Positions 33,358-42,743 of a stretch of 64,000 nucleotides of DNA are shown piece by piece. The notes beneath the pieces were generated by a model that did no database searches, was not told the DNA's origin, and worked only from the letters and a program-made list of their open reading frames with translations. The translations under genes were made by a program, and so were the position numbers. Origin of the DNA: Paenibacillus planticolens (GTDB lineage Bacteria; Bacillota; Bacilli; Paenibacillales; NBRC-103111); assembly GCF_013141725.1 (NCBI RefSeq), contig NZ_WHNZ01000071.1, positions 1 through 64,000 on the forward strand. The letters are read 5' to 3'. The number at the start of each line of letters is the position of its first letter. The first letter of the stretch is position 1.

Positions 33358-35700
33358 TCAGGAGCTTCGGCTAAGCTCCCGGTAGCGGGTCGGCGTCATG
33401 CCCTCCAGCTTTTTAAAAATCCGGTTAAAATAACTATGCTGATAGCCGACTTGATCGGCGACATCGCTGATCCTCATTTCAGACTCGCGCAAAAGTTCTT
33501 TCGCTTTCTCCAAACGCAGCTCCGTTAAGTAGTCGATAAAGTTTTTTCCCGTGACCTGTTTGAACGTCTTGCTGAGGAAAAAAGGGTTGGTGCCGGTATG
33601 ATCCGCACAGTTGTCGAGAGAAATATCGTTCATATAATTTTGCTGCAAATAAATCATCGCTTGCTCGATCATGCGCTTGACCTGTGCATCGGAGCGGCCT
33701 GTCAGCTCCTTCTGGAAAGGGACGATCACCTTATCCTGGAACCATTTCAGAATCCGTTGAGGCTCCCGGATCTGGGAAAGCTGCTCATACAAATTTGCCC
33801 CTTTAAACAGCCGGTTCGGGTTAATGCCAGACACCATAATGGCGTGTTGGACATTGCCAAGCAAATGCAGCATGCCTTGCTGCACGTCAATTTCCTTCGC
33901 TCCTTTGCAGGAAAGCGCTTCAAGGAACGATGCCAGCATGGCGTGCGCATCGTCGTCCCGGCCAGTACGAAGCGCCTGAATCAGCTCCCGCTCCAGCGCA
34001 AACGGGTATTGCGGCTCCGCAGCCTCATCGCCTTCGAGATAATCCTTCTCCATATCGATGATCTGGTTTGCATTTTCAAAATAGCGGTAGCTGACTGCCT
34101 GTTTCGTCCTGTCAAAAGCAAGCGGAACATCCGAAACGGACGAAACGGGACGAGAGATCGCGATGGTTACGCGCATTTTCAGAATGCGGTTGATAGACTG
34201 CGTCAATTCTTCACTGAACGTTTCAAACGCTCCCGCGAGGGATTGATTTTCCGGTGTGATGAGCAGGAGTCCGGCTGTGAGGTCATGAAAATTCAGCGTG
34301 TCGCACTGCTCGAAATGGCAGGAAGCAAGTTCCTTGATCATGTTGACAGCCGCAAACGTTACAAGCCCCTCGTCGCCATGGCGGAATGTCGCATCCATAC
34401 TGGCCATACCGACTAACTGGACATACAGCACAGTAAATTGCCGATTTCTCACATCCCATTTAAACCGCTCCATGCGGCGCAGCAAATCTTCCTCGGAGTA
34501 ATCGTTCAGGTAGCCCTGCAGCAATTGGTGCAAAAAGCTGTCTTTTACGTGTGGCAGCTGCTCCGCAAGCTTGGTGTTCAGCTCAAGGCTTTCTTTATGC
34601 AGGCTTTGCCACTGTTTTTCGATCAAGCTGAACTCATCTTCCCGGCCGGCCCAGTTCGCATGGCTGCCAAGCAGGGTGACGAGCCGTTTGACAGGCAAAT
34701 AAATGCGACGCGACGCCAGCCAGGAGAGCAGAGCCGCCAGCAGGAGCGCGACCAGACTTACGGTGATGATCAGCTTGGAAATAAACACCACAGGCTTGAT
34801 GATGCTCGTAATCGGAGATGCCGATACATACGTCCAATCGTCCGCGATTCTGGACAAGCTGCCATAGGATACCGTGTAGGTCGTCCCTTTATAATCTAAA
34901 AAGAAGGAGCCTTTGGGGGAGCCCAAAGAGTCGATTTTTTCCCGTAAGGCCATGACGAAAGGAGAATTGGAAGCGCTTCCGCTAGCAGAGACATAAAGCT
35001 CGCCGGCATTTTGCAGCAAAAAGGTTTCCCCATCATCGTATGGCGTCATCGTTTTCAGCAGGTTAGCAATTTTCTCATTATCAAATCGAAACACCAGCAC
35101 GCCAAAAGGCTGCAAGCTGCCCCCCGGAATATGGTGAACAAGCGTTAAATCCTTCGTATCGGGGTGGCTCGTATCGAATGCCCACTGTGTCCAGTAGGTA
35201 ATATGTTTGCCGTGAATCAGCTTATCGTACATGCCGGATGAAGTCTGGTTATCGAGCACGGTATATTCCGGATTAAAAAGAACGGAGCTCGAACCGCCGA
35301 TATACAGCTCCGCCTTCTTCACCAGCGCATTGGAGCCCTGCATCGCGATAAGCGTTCTCGTAATATCCTGCGTTCTTTCGAAATTTCTCACGAAGTTGAA
35401 ACCGTTCAAGCTGTAATCGAATTTATTGTCAAACGCCCAGTGGGATAGCAGCAGCTCCAGGTTGCTCAGTTGGTCGTCCATGTTTTGGGAACGTTGTTCG
35501 ATTTGCCTGTAATGCAGCTGCAGCAGCTCGCTTTCAACGCGCCCGCCGGCGATCCAATACACCAATGCGCCCATAATGAGTCCCGGAATGCCGGAAACGA
35601 TAAAAATCATGATCAGGCTTTTTCTAAAAAAGCGGCCTTTTCCGCCATCCGTCCGGCCCTGCATTTTACCGAATCTTGCTTTTACGGCGCTTAGGAGCAT
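33358..35700 (-). CDS. membrane-bound AraC-family regulator
   Basis: A 780-residue transcriptional regulator with TM1 near 27-50, an extracytoplasmic Cache-like sensor of about 260 residues, TM2 near 300-325, a cytoplasmic middle region and a C-terminal AraC/XylS HTH of 100 residues (YMNDISLDNCADHTGTNPFFLSKTFKQVTGKNFIDYLTELRLEKAKELL and the YNR-type SYFNRIFKKLEGMTP). Proteins of this YtdP/YesS type sense pectin oligosaccharides outside and activate nearby ABC and lyase genes. GGTGAG precedes the ATG. It lies between the importer operon and the YetA-like gene, and probably controls both. Confidence 0.9.
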   Translation of the reverse strand: MLLSAVKARFGKMQGRTDGGKGRFFRKSLIMIFIVSGIPGLIMGALVYWIAGGRVESELLQLHYRQIEQRSQNMDDQLSNLELLLSHWAFDNKFDYSLNGFNFVRNFERTQDITRTLIAMQGSNALVKKAELYIGGSSSVLFNPEYTVLDNQTSSGMYDKLIHGKHITYWTQWAFDTSHPDTKDLTLVHHIPGGSLQPFGVLVFRFDNEKIANLLKTMTPYDDGETFLLQNAGELYVSASGSASNSPFVMALREKIDSLGSPKGSFFLDYKGTTYTVSYGSLSRIADDWTYVSASPITSIIKPVVFISKLIITVSLVALLLAALLSWLASRRIYLPVKRLVTLLGSHANWAGREDEFSLIEKQWQSLHKESLELNTKLAEQLPHVKDSFLHQLLQGYLNDYSEEDLLRRMERFKWDVRNRQFTVLYVQLVGMASMDATFRHGDEGLVTFAAVNMIKELASCHFEQCDTLNFHDLTAGLLLITPENQSLAGAFETFSEELTQSINRILKMRVTIAISRPVSSVSDVPLAFDRTKQAVSYRYFENANQIIDMEKDYLEGDEAAEPQYPFALERELIQALRTGRDDDAHAMLASFLEALSCKGAKEIDVQQGMLHLLGNVQHAIMVSGINPNRLFKGANLYEQLSQIREPQRILKWFQDKVIVPFQKELTGRSDAQVKRMIEQAMIYLQQNYMNDISLDNCADHTGTNPFFLSKTFKQVTGKNFIDYLTELRLEKAKELLRESEMRISDVADQVGYQHSYFNRIFKKLEGMTPTRYRELSRSS

Positions 35701-35845
35701 GCTCTCACCAACCCATTCGTTAGTTTACCTTCAAGCGAATGACGCTATAACTTCGAGCTTATAACGGAAACAAGACGGGAGGAAGTTAAATTTCAGAGTT
35801 TTTCCCATACTTTTCCGACTTCTTACTGTTGTATCCTGCAAGTAA

Positions 35846-35887
35846 GGCACCCAAGTCCCGCCAGTCAACAAGCGGAACCTGAGTGCC
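35846..35887 (-). terminator. hairpin terminator after the importer binding-protein gene
   Basis: A 16-base stem GGCACTCAGGTTCCGC / GCGGGACTTGGGTGCC (minus strand) with three G-T wobbles and a 10-base loop, followed by TTACTTGC. The T run is weak, so read-through into the regulator gene is possible. Confidence 0.6.
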
Positions 35888-35920
35888 TGAATGCGGCTCC
35901 TCGCCTAGACTATTCGGCTA

Positions 35921-37504
35921 TTACTTTTTCACAGCGGCATAAAGTTCGTTCATTTCTTTCACAAGGTCGTCTCCACCCGATTTCTTCCAAGTCTCAAATG
36001 CAGCTTTCAACCCAGCCTCGTCCGTTTGACCGACGATGAATTTGATTCGCGCATCGTTGACAATGTTATCGAGCTGCTGGCCTTTTTGCGAGTATACTTG
36101 GGAAATAAACGGCTCCGCAGGGTTAGCCACGATAAACTGCTCCGCTTCTTTTTGAATTTTCGTCGTTTGCAGGCGAAGCGGCGTTTGTTTCACTTTCAGC
36201 CCGCGATCTTCCGGAATGAACGGCAGCATTTGGTTCAAGCCTTCAACTTCAGACTCCAGAAGCGCTGTATCTTTGCTAGGCACAATGGCGTCGCCTTCCT
36301 TCGTATAGTGCTTGCCTTCCAAACCGTATCCGGCTATTGTGGTGAGCTCCGGTGAATTCATTTGATCCAGGAATTTCAGCACGCGCTTCAAATCGTCTTC
36401 CGTTTTCACGGACGATTTCGGAATGGCGAGCACGCCTGCGAAACCGGAAGTAGGCAGTGCTTTGAGACCTGCTTTGCCGGTGACGCCAATCATGTTATCA
36501 ATATAGTGAACGTCCGGCTTGTCCTTGCCTTCCTTCGCAAGCACCTGGTGGATTTTATCGTCCAATCGCGCCGCATTGTCCGTAACGTCAATGATAACGC
36601 CGGCTTGATTATTGACGACAGGATCGTTCCATTTCGCCGAATCGAATACGGCAAAGTCCTGGTTGATCAACTTCTCATCATACAGCTTTTTCATAAATTT
36701 CAACGCTTCCAGATATTCCGCAGTTTGATGCTCCGGCATCAGCTTGCCATCCACAACACCCCATTTGTTCGGAGAACCGAACCAAAGCTTAATAATGTCA
36801 AAGCTGCTTGCCCACTGACCGGTCCATTTCACCATGACCATACCGTAAGTGTCATCCTTGCCGTTCTTATCCGGATCTTTCTCTTTAAACGCTTTCAACA
36901 TGTTGTAGAAATCGTCGATTGTTTTTGGCGGCTGCATGCCGACCGCTTCCAACCAGTCTTTACGGTAGTTGATGCCGTTTCGGCCAAGCGCGCGTCCGCG
37001 GTAAACACCGTAGTTTTTGCCATCGATGGAGGAGTTGTTCATAATGACGGAGTTCGCCTGACTTAGGGACGGGAAATCCTTCAAATACTTGCCGACTTCC
37101 CAGAACGCGCCGGACTTCGCCGCATTCACAAAGCTCGGATTTTTCACATCAGGCACATAAATGATGCTGGGCAGCTTGCCGGAAGCGAGTGTGATGTTGA
37201 ATTTATCCGGATAAGATGCGTTCGGCACCCACTCCAGGTGGATATTCGTATTGGTCCTTTTCTCAATTTCCGTTACAACGGGACCATCGTCTTTCGGGAA
37301 GTTCGTTTTGAAAATCGGGAGCATGAGCGTAAGATCCAGCGGTGCTTGCTGCTGTGCAGGAGTAGCGACTGCCGGAGCGGACGATGCCGCTGCCGAAGGA
37401 GTGGTTGCTGCTTCCTTCCCTCCGCTGCTGCAGCCTACTATTGTTGTCATTGCCATCGTACTGACTGCTGCAACGGAAATCCATTTTTTTGAGTTCTTTT
37501 TCAT
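35921..37504 (-). CDS. extracellular solute-binding lipoprotein (oligosaccharide ABC importer)
   Basis: A 527-residue lipoprotein of the LplA/YtcQ type. The lipobox TTIVGC gives acylated Cys25, followed by an Ala/Pro/Gln linker, then the family 1 binding protein fold (LTLMLPIFKTNFPKDDGP, KDWLEAVGMQPPKTIDDFYNMLKAFKEKDPDKNGKDDTYG). AAAGGAGGAG precedes the ATG. Third gene of the importer operon; neighbours point to unsaturated rhamnogalacturonan oligosaccharides as substrate. It needs a shared ATPase (MsmX type), which is not in the window. Confidence 0.93.
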   Translation of the reverse strand: MKKNSKKWISVAAVSTMAMTTIVGCSSGGKEAATTPSAAASSAPAVATPAQQQAPLDLTLMLPIFKTNFPKDDGPVVTEIEKRTNTNIHLEWVPNASYPDKFNITLASGKLPSIIYVPDVKNPSFVNAAKSGAFWEVGKYLKDFPSLSQANSVIMNNSSIDGKNYGVYRGRALGRNGINYRKDWLEAVGMQPPKTIDDFYNMLKAFKEKDPDKNGKDDTYGMVMVKWTGQWASSFDIIKLWFGSPNKWGVVDGKLMPEHQTAEYLEALKFMKKLYDEKLINQDFAVFDSAKWNDPVVNNQAGVIIDVTDNAARLDDKIHQVLAKEGKDKPDVHYIDNMIGVTGKAGLKALPTSGFAGVLAIPKSSVKTEDDLKRVLKFLDQMNSPELTTIAGYGLEGKHYTKEGDAIVPSKDTALLESEVEGLNQMLPFIPEDRGLKVKQTPLRLQTTKIQKEAEQFIVANPAEPFISQVYSQKGQQLDNIVNDARIKFIVGQTDEAGLKAAFETWKKSGGDDLVKEMNELYAAVKK

Positions 37505-37553
37505 GTGATCGCTCCTCCTTTAAAATAGAAACTAATACATTATCGCAATCCGT

Positions 37554-38438
37554 TTACCCTTTGACCGATCCAATAAGGACCCCCTTGGCAAAATGCTTTT
37601 GCAGGAACGGATAGACGAGCAAAATAGGGATGGTGCCGACAACGATAACCGCCATTTTGATCGGCTGCTCCTGTTGTTTCACGAACTGCGGATCGACCGT
37701 GCTCATATCGCCGGCCGCCATTTGCGACAGCAGCACGATTTGTCTCAGCATGACCTGAAGCGGCCATTTGGCCGGATCGTTGATGTACAGCAGGGCCGAG
37801 AAGAAGTTATTCCAGTGGCCGACCGCATAAAACAAAGTGAATGTGGCCAGCACCGGCATGGATAACGGAAGAACAATGCGCCAGAGCAGACCGAGCTCCG
37901 TGCAGCCGTCGATTTTGGCCGCTTCCTCCAGCTCTTGCGGGAGCTCCTGAAAAAAGTTTTTGACGATGATCAAATTAAAGGCGCTGATGGCTCCGGGAAT
38001 CATCAAAGCCCAAAACGTATCGAGCATATGCAGTTCGCGAATAACGATATAAGTCGGAATCAGACCGCCGCCGAAGAGCATCGAGAAAACAATCATATTT
38101 AATACAGTATTTCGGCCCATAAGCCCTTTTTTGGATAGAGCGTAGGCCATGGTTACGGTAAAAAACAGGTTGACGATTGTACCTACGATCGTTACGTAAA
38201 GCGACACCCAAATACTTTTCAGAATCGTATCCGTTGAAAAAATAAACTGGTAAGCCGATAAGGAAAACGTTTTGGGAATCAGAAAGACCGCTCTTTGCGT
38301 TAACTCCGTATCCGTAGCGAACGAACCGGCCACCACATAGATGAAGGGTAGAATGGCCACGATACCGATAATACCGAGCAGGATATAGTTGCTTACATCG
38401 AATAGGGTTCCTGAGAAACTTCTGTATTTTTTAGACAA
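37554..38438 (-). CDS. carbohydrate ABC permease, YtcP/LplC type
   Basis: A 294-residue permease with six membrane helices and the EAA loop QELPQELEEAAKIDGCTELGLLWRIVLPLSMP. The C terminus LVYPFLQKHFAKGVLIGSVKG is standard for this group. It starts at TTG 38438 with GAAGGAGGAG upstream. Works with the LplB-type permease and the lipoprotein. Confidence 0.95.
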   Translation of the reverse strand: MSKKYRSFSGTLFDVSNYILLGIIGIVAILPFIYVVAGSFATDTELTQRAVFLIPKTFSLSAYQFIFSTDTILKSIWVSLYVTIVGTIVNLFFTVTMAYALSKKGLMGRNTVLNMIVFSMLFGGGLIPTYIVIRELHMLDTFWALMIPGAISAFNLIIVKNFFQELPQELEEAAKIDGCTELGLLWRIVLPLSMPVLATFTLFYAVGHWNNFFSALLYINDPAKWPLQVMLRQIVLLSQMAAGDMSTVDPQFVKQQEQPIKMAVIVVGTIPILLVYPFLQKHFAKGVLIGSVKG

Positions 38439-38457
38439 TGTGCCTCTCCTCCTTCAG

Positions 38458-39432
38458 CTAGTAAATCCCGGGTTGGCCGAAGCGCTTTGCCAGCCAGTTC
38501 GTGCCGAGAACGAGGATAACGCCGACGATAGCTTTAAATAAGCCCACCGCTGTGCTGTAACTGAACGCGCCTTGCGTAATCCCCATCATATAGACGTAAG
38601 TATCGAATACTTCCGCCGTCTCCCTGTTCAAAGGATTGAGCATCAAGAAAATTTGCTCGAAACCGTTATCCATGACTTGCCCCATCCGTAGAATGAGGAG
38701 AATGACAATCGTACTTCGAATGGAAGGCAGCGTAATATGCCACATCTGGCGAAAGCGGTTTGCCCCGTCCATAACGGCAGCCTCGTATTGTTCGACGTCA
38801 ACACCCGCCAGAGCCGCAAGGAAAATGATCGTGCCGAATCCGCATTCCTTCCATATCGTTTGAATAATAATCATCGGTCGGAACCACTGGGGACTGGCCA
38901 GAAAATCGATTTTCGCACCCGTGTGCTCCTGCAGCATTTCATTGACAATCCCGCCTTGCGTGGTAAGAAACACATACGTCAAGCTGGCCACGATAACTAA
39001 GGATATAAAATGCGGCACATAGATCAGCGTCTGAACGGTTCTCTTGAAAATCGCCAAGCGCACTTCATTTAAGAGCAGCGCCAACACGATCGGTGCCGGG
39101 AAGAAAAACAGCAAATTATATAACGAAAGCAAAAGCGTGTTGCGAAGCAGCATGAAAAATTCAGGGTTTGTGAAAAAAACACGGAAATGCTCCAACCCCA
39201 CCCAGTCGCTTTTCCAAAAGCCTATGAAGGGCTGATAGTTTTTAAAAGCAAGCAGTACGCCCCACATCGGGACATATTTGAAAATGATGAAATATAACAA
39301 CCCCGGAGCTAAGAGCAAGTACAACCATTTGTCCTTGATCAATCGTCCCATTACCGTGGAACGGCGCATTGCTTGCTCACGGGTAGCGGGTTGCGCAATT
39401 TCTAATGGATGAGGTGCAGCTGCCCGTTTCAT
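38458..39432 (-). CDS. sugar ABC permease, LplB/YteP type
   Basis: A 324-residue permease with six helices, the segment LLLAPGLLYFIIFKYVPMWGVLLAFKNYQPF near residues 30-60 and the EAA loop GVDVEQYEAAVMDGANRFRQMWHITLPSI. The start is ATG 39432 behind GGAGGTG; a TTG at 39447 overlaps that site. First gene of the importer operon. The 245 bp upstream holds no recognisable promoter hexamers. Confidence 0.95.
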   Translation of the reverse strand: MKRAAAPHPLEIAQPATREQAMRRSTVMGRLIKDKWLYLLLAPGLLYFIIFKYVPMWGVLLAFKNYQPFIGFWKSDWVGLEHFRVFFTNPEFFMLLRNTLLLSLYNLLFFFPAPIVLALLLNEVRLAIFKRTVQTLIYVPHFISLVIVASLTYVFLTTQGGIVNEMLQEHTGAKIDFLASPQWFRPMIIIQTIWKECGFGTIIFLAALAGVDVEQYEAAVMDGANRFRQMWHITLPSIRSTIVILLILRMGQVMDNGFEQIFLMLNPLNRETAEVFDTYVYMMGITQGAFSYSTAVGLFKAIVGVILVLGTNWLAKRFGQPGIY

Positions 39433-39601
39433 CCTCTTCACCTCCAAGTAGTTGATCGCCTCGCGAGCGGTGTAGATTCAGTATGCGGCTTGGCGCATTT
39501 TCCGCCAATCGGACATTTTTGTAAGCCTTTCCAACACGCTGTTTGCGCCCAAAACAAAATAATGCAAACCCGATAAAACTGTTGAAATCCCCCAGAAGAG
39601 G

Positions 39602-39646
39602 CCAAAAAACAAAGAAGCTAAGCACGTATAAGCTGCTTAGCTCCTT
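39602..39646 (-). terminator. terminator of the COG0523 GTPase gene
   Basis: The minus strand reads AAGGAGCTAAGC-AGCTTATACGT-GCTTAGCTTCTTTGTTTTTT (shown in parts): an eight-base core stem AGCTAAGC/GCTTAGCT, extended past one mismatch, with a T run. The hairpin is homologous to one at 48684-48722. Confidence 0.8.
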
Positions 39647-39678
39647 GAACACTCTATTCACTTTTTCCCGGCTTCGCA

Positions 39679-40896
39679 TTACGGCAATGGACAAGCTTCC
39701 TCTAACTCCATAATGGCATTCGGCAGTTTATCTTCAAAACGGTTCCAATCCCCGAGCATTTCGTCATCGGTTAATAAGCAGGCATCCAAAGAAGCCACAA
39801 TTTCAGCCCGATCCATTTCCATGCCGATAAATACGACTTTATTGATGCGATCCCCATAAACAGCGTCCCAATGCGTAATGAGATCAGCATCCTCTTCAAG
39901 TACAGCTTCTCTTTCCGCATCGGGAAGTGCAGACACCCAATATCCTGCGGGTCCGAAGCGAACAGAAGGTCCTGCCTGGCTCAGGTTCTGCGCATAATCA
40001 TTTCGGGTAGCCAGCCACATCATCCCTTTGGCTCTAACGATTTCCGCAGGCCAATCTTCCATCCATCTCATCAGCCGCGAAGGCTCGAAGGGCCGAACTC
40101 TTTCGTAGACGAAGGAGGAAATGCCATATTCTTCGGTTTCCGGCGTATGGCTTTCCTTCGCCATTTCCTTCATCCAGCCGGCGGATGTGCTAGCCTCATC
40201 GAAATTAAACAGATGCGTATTCAAAATTTCCGCAGCCGCCACCCGCCCATGGACGGAACGAATAAATTTGGCTCTAGGCTGCAGCGTGCGCAGAACGCCT
40301 TCCAGCTCGTTCAGTTCATCTTCATCCAACATATCGCATTTATTCAAAATCAGGATGTCGCAGAATTCAATTTGATCAATCAGAAGATCCACAACTTCCC
40401 TTGTGTCCTCTTCGCCAACGGCTTGGCTTCGATCAAGCAGCGTTTCTCCCGAGGAATAGTCCGTCCAGAAGCGGTAGGCGTCTACAACGGTTACCATACT
40501 GTCCAAACGACAAAATTGAGAGAGGTCAATGCCCTGCGCCTCATCCTGATACGTGAAAGTTTGGGCTACCGGCAGCGGCTCGCCGACACCGGTCGATTCA
40601 ATCAGGATATAGTCGAATTTATTCTCATTGGCAAGCCGCTCCACTTCTTTCAACAGATCATCGCGCAAGGTGCAGCAGATACAGCCGTTGGACATTTCAA
40701 CCAAGCTCTCATTCGTCCGTGACAATCCGTTGCCCTCCCGAATCAGCCCCGCATCGATATTGACCTCGCTTAAATCATTGACAATTACGGCAACTCGCAG
40801 GCCGTCGCGATTATGTAAGACATGGTTTAACAAGGTTGTTTTGCCTGCTCCTAAATAACCGCTTAGAACGGTGACGGGAATTTTATGGTCTGACAT
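39679..40896 (-). CDS. zagA: COG0523 GTPase, zinc metallochaperone of the YciC/ZagA type
   Basis: A 405-residue CobW/G3E GTPase. P-loop SGYLGAGKTTLLNH (about 11-24), the metal-binding GCICCTLRDD (CxCC, about 74-83), Walker B-like ILIESTGVGEP, NKxD as LNKCDML, and the COG0523 C-terminal domain (KGMMWLATR, WNRFEDKLP). In B. subtilis YciC/ZagA is Zur-regulated and delivers zinc to client enzymes under limitation. A Zur-like palindrome lies 16 bp before the start. Follows znuA by 79 bp in the same direction. Confidence 0.9.
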   Translation of the reverse strand: MSDHKIPVTVLSGYLGAGKTTLLNHVLHNRDGLRVAVIVNDLSEVNIDAGLIREGNGLSRTNESLVEMSNGCICCTLRDDLLKEVERLANENKFDYILIESTGVGEPLPVAQTFTYQDEAQGIDLSQFCRLDSMVTVVDAYRFWTDYSSGETLLDRSQAVGEEDTREVVDLLIDQIEFCDILILNKCDMLDEDELNELEGVLRTLQPRAKFIRSVHGRVAAAEILNTHLFNFDEASTSAGWMKEMAKESHTPETEEYGISSFVYERVRPFEPSRLMRWMEDWPAEIVRAKGMMWLATRNDYAQNLSQAGPSVRFGPAGYWVSALPDAEREAVLEEDADLITHWDAVYGDRINKVVFIGMEMDRAEIVASLDACLLTDDEMLGDWNRFEDKLPNAIMELEEACPLP

Positions 40897-40911
40897 CGTG
40901 ATTCTCCTTTT

Positions 40912-40933
40912 AATTTGTAATTCTTACGATTTA
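40912..40933 (-). promoter_or_regulatory. Zur-box-like palindrome before the COG0523 GTPase gene
   Basis: The minus strand reads AAATCGTAAGAATTACAAATTA. The core TCGTAA-GAA-TTACAA differs by one base from a perfect palindrome and matches the Bacillus Zur box TCGTAATNATTACGA in most fixed positions. It lies 16 bp before the start. Confidence 0.65.
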
Positions 40934-40975
40934 TACGGAATTAACAAGCAAACCGACGGTTTGCTGATGTATCTT

Positions 40976-41926
40976 TTATTCATTCAACGCTTTCTTTAAT
41001 GCTTCCAGGTTATTGGTCATAATACCGATGTAATCCAAGTTTTGCTTCTTTTCTTCATCCGTCAATCCTTCCAAAGGATTCAGCACAGCCGTTTTCGCAT
41101 TGAGTTCTTTGGCGATGGTTTGGGCTACTTTCGGATCGACTAAAGTTTCAAAGAAAATCGTTTTCACTTGGTTTGCTTTCGCAAATGTAATAATATCGGC
41201 CATTTGGGCAGGGGACGGTTCTTCTTCAGGAGAAAGTCCGGCGATTGGCACTTGCGTAAGTCCATATTGTTTGGCCAAATAACCGAATGCCGCGTGCTGT
41301 GTGACGAAATCTTTCTGCTTCACTTGTCCAAGACTTGTACGGTAGTTTTCATCCAATGCTTTAAGCTTCCCGATATATACATCCGCATTTTTTCGGTAAT
41401 CCTCTTTGTGCGCTGGATCCGCTTGAGACAAGCCGGCTGCAATGGATTCCACTTCTTTTTGCGCAAGCGCCGGATCTAACCAGACATGGGGATCCATCTT
41501 TTTGCCTTCAGCCGCCTCTTTATGGTCTTTGTCCTTATGATCCTCATCTTCCTCCGGTAATCCTTCCATTAGTTCGATGCCTTTGCTTGCTTCAACGACA
41601 ACCCGCTTCTGATTTCCTGCACTCGAAAGCGCTTGTTCCGCCCAGCCTTCAACGATTCCGTTGTAAACGAACACATCTGCATTCTTCACTTTTTTCATAT
41701 CTTTGGCGCTGGGCTCCCAATCATGCGGTTCCGCACCGGCAGGGATTAAGGCAATGACCTCAGCATGATCGCCGGCTACTTGTTTGGTGAATTCATACAT
41801 CGGATAAAAGGTTGTCACCACGCTAAGTTTCCCATTGCTTGAAGAAGAACTAGCGGCACAGCCTGATAACAGCAGCGTTGATAAAGCGGTGAAAGCGAGT
41901 GATTTGACTAGCCAAGATTGTTTCAT
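40976..41926 (-). CDS. znuA: zinc ABC transporter substrate-binding lipoprotein
   Basis: A 316-residue cluster A-I metal-binding protein. Lipobox LLLSGC (Cys23). Conserved PHDWEPSAKDM (metal His) and later HVWLDP and HAAFGYLAKQYG supply the other His ligands, with a final Asp/Glu region near FFETLVDPK. An acidic His-rich loop EEDEDHKDKDHKEAAEG (about 122-138) is diagnostic for zinc rather than manganese. Two bases separate its start from the permease stop. Acts outside the membrane. Confidence 0.94.
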   Translation of the reverse strand: MKQSWLVKSLAFTALSTLLLSGCAASSSSSNGKLSVVTTFYPMYEFTKQVAGDHAEVIALIPAGAEPHDWEPSAKDMKKVKNADVFVYNGIVEGWAEQALSSAGNQKRVVVEASKGIELMEGLPEEDEDHKDKDHKEAAEGKKMDPHVWLDPALAQKEVESIAAGLSQADPAHKEDYRKNADVYIGKLKALDENYRTSLGQVKQKDFVTQHAAFGYLAKQYGLTQVPIAGLSPEEEPSPAQMADIITFAKANQVKTIFFETLVDPKVAQTIAKELNAKTAVLNPLEGLTDEEKKQNLDYIGIMTNNLEALKKALNE

Positions 41927-41927
41927 G

Positions 41928-42743
41928 TTATTGAATCCTCCATTTAGGTATGAATTTTTTGATGCCTAAGCCGGCAAGCAAAATGATTAATAATAGAATC
42001 GCTATCGTCCCGCCCGGCGGTGTGCTCAGTTCATAAGAAGCCGTGAGCCCGGAAAACACGCCAAACAGTCCGATCCCCATCGCGATAAACAGGGACGAAG
42101 TGAAGCTAGGCGCAATGCGGATAGCTAGTGCAGCAGGAAGAATGATAAGTGCGGAAACCAGCAGCACGCCAACGATAGGCATAGCTGCGGCTACAATCAT
42201 GCCGGTTATGACGCTAAAGCCAAGCGAGATCCATTTCACCGGCAGTCCATTCGTTTTGGCTGTATCTTCATCGAACGTAATTTGATACAGCGGCCGGCGA
42301 AACAGCACGAAGAACAAACCGCCGACGAGGGCAACGGCGAGCATGAGCCCAAGCTCCGTTTCGTTCACGGCGACAACAGAACCAAATAAGTAGGCGGAAA
42401 ATCCCTTGTTGATACTTTGGTTGAGACTCATGATAATCACAGCGGAAGACAAGCCTCCAACCATAATAATCGCGACAGAAATCTCACTGTACGATTTATA
42501 GGACCTCCTCACATATTCAACGGCTATCGCTCCCAAGGTCGCTACGACAAATCCGGCTATGGTAGGGTTGATGTGCAGATAAGCGCCGCCCGCCACACCG
42601 GCCAAGGAGACATGGGAAAGCATGTCGGCCATGAGCGCTTGTCTCCGCAGCATCAAATACACACCGAGAACTGAAGCGATGACGGCAATTAACCCACCGG
42701 CACAAAATGCCCGCTGCATGAAGTCGTAGTGCAGCATTTCCAT
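41928..42743 (-). CDS. znuB: zinc ABC transporter permease
   Basis: A 271-residue ABC-3 family permease with about eight membrane helices (MLHYDFMQRAFCAGGLIAVIASVLGVYLMLRRQALMADMLSHVSLAGVA at the start, split here for reading). The start ATG 42743 is seven bases past GGAGG, inside the znuC gene, which gives a 55-base overlap. Imports zinc with ZnuA and ZnuC. Confidence 0.93.
   Translation of the reverse strand: MEMLHYDFMQRAFCAGGLIAVIASVLGVYLMLRRQALMADMLSHVSLAGVAGGAYLHINPTIAGFVVATLGAIAVEYVRRSYKSYSEISVAIIMVGGLSSAVIIMSLNQSINKGFSAYLFGSVVAVNETELGLMLAVALVGGLFFVLFRRPLYQITFDEDTAKTNGLPVKWISLGFSVITGMIVAAAMPIVGVLLVSALIILPAALAIRIAPSFTSSLFIAMGIGLFGVFSGLTASYELSTPPGGTIAILLLIILLAGLGIKKFIPKWRIQ

Noticed and set aside
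36362..37066. Plus-strand frame of 234 codons opposite the binding protein gene
   Set aside because: Arg/Val/Phe-rich antisense reading with no start signal.
39377..39694. 105-codon minus-strand frame before the LplB-type permease
   Set aside because: It overlaps the permease start and the COG0523 terminator and has no ribosome binding site.
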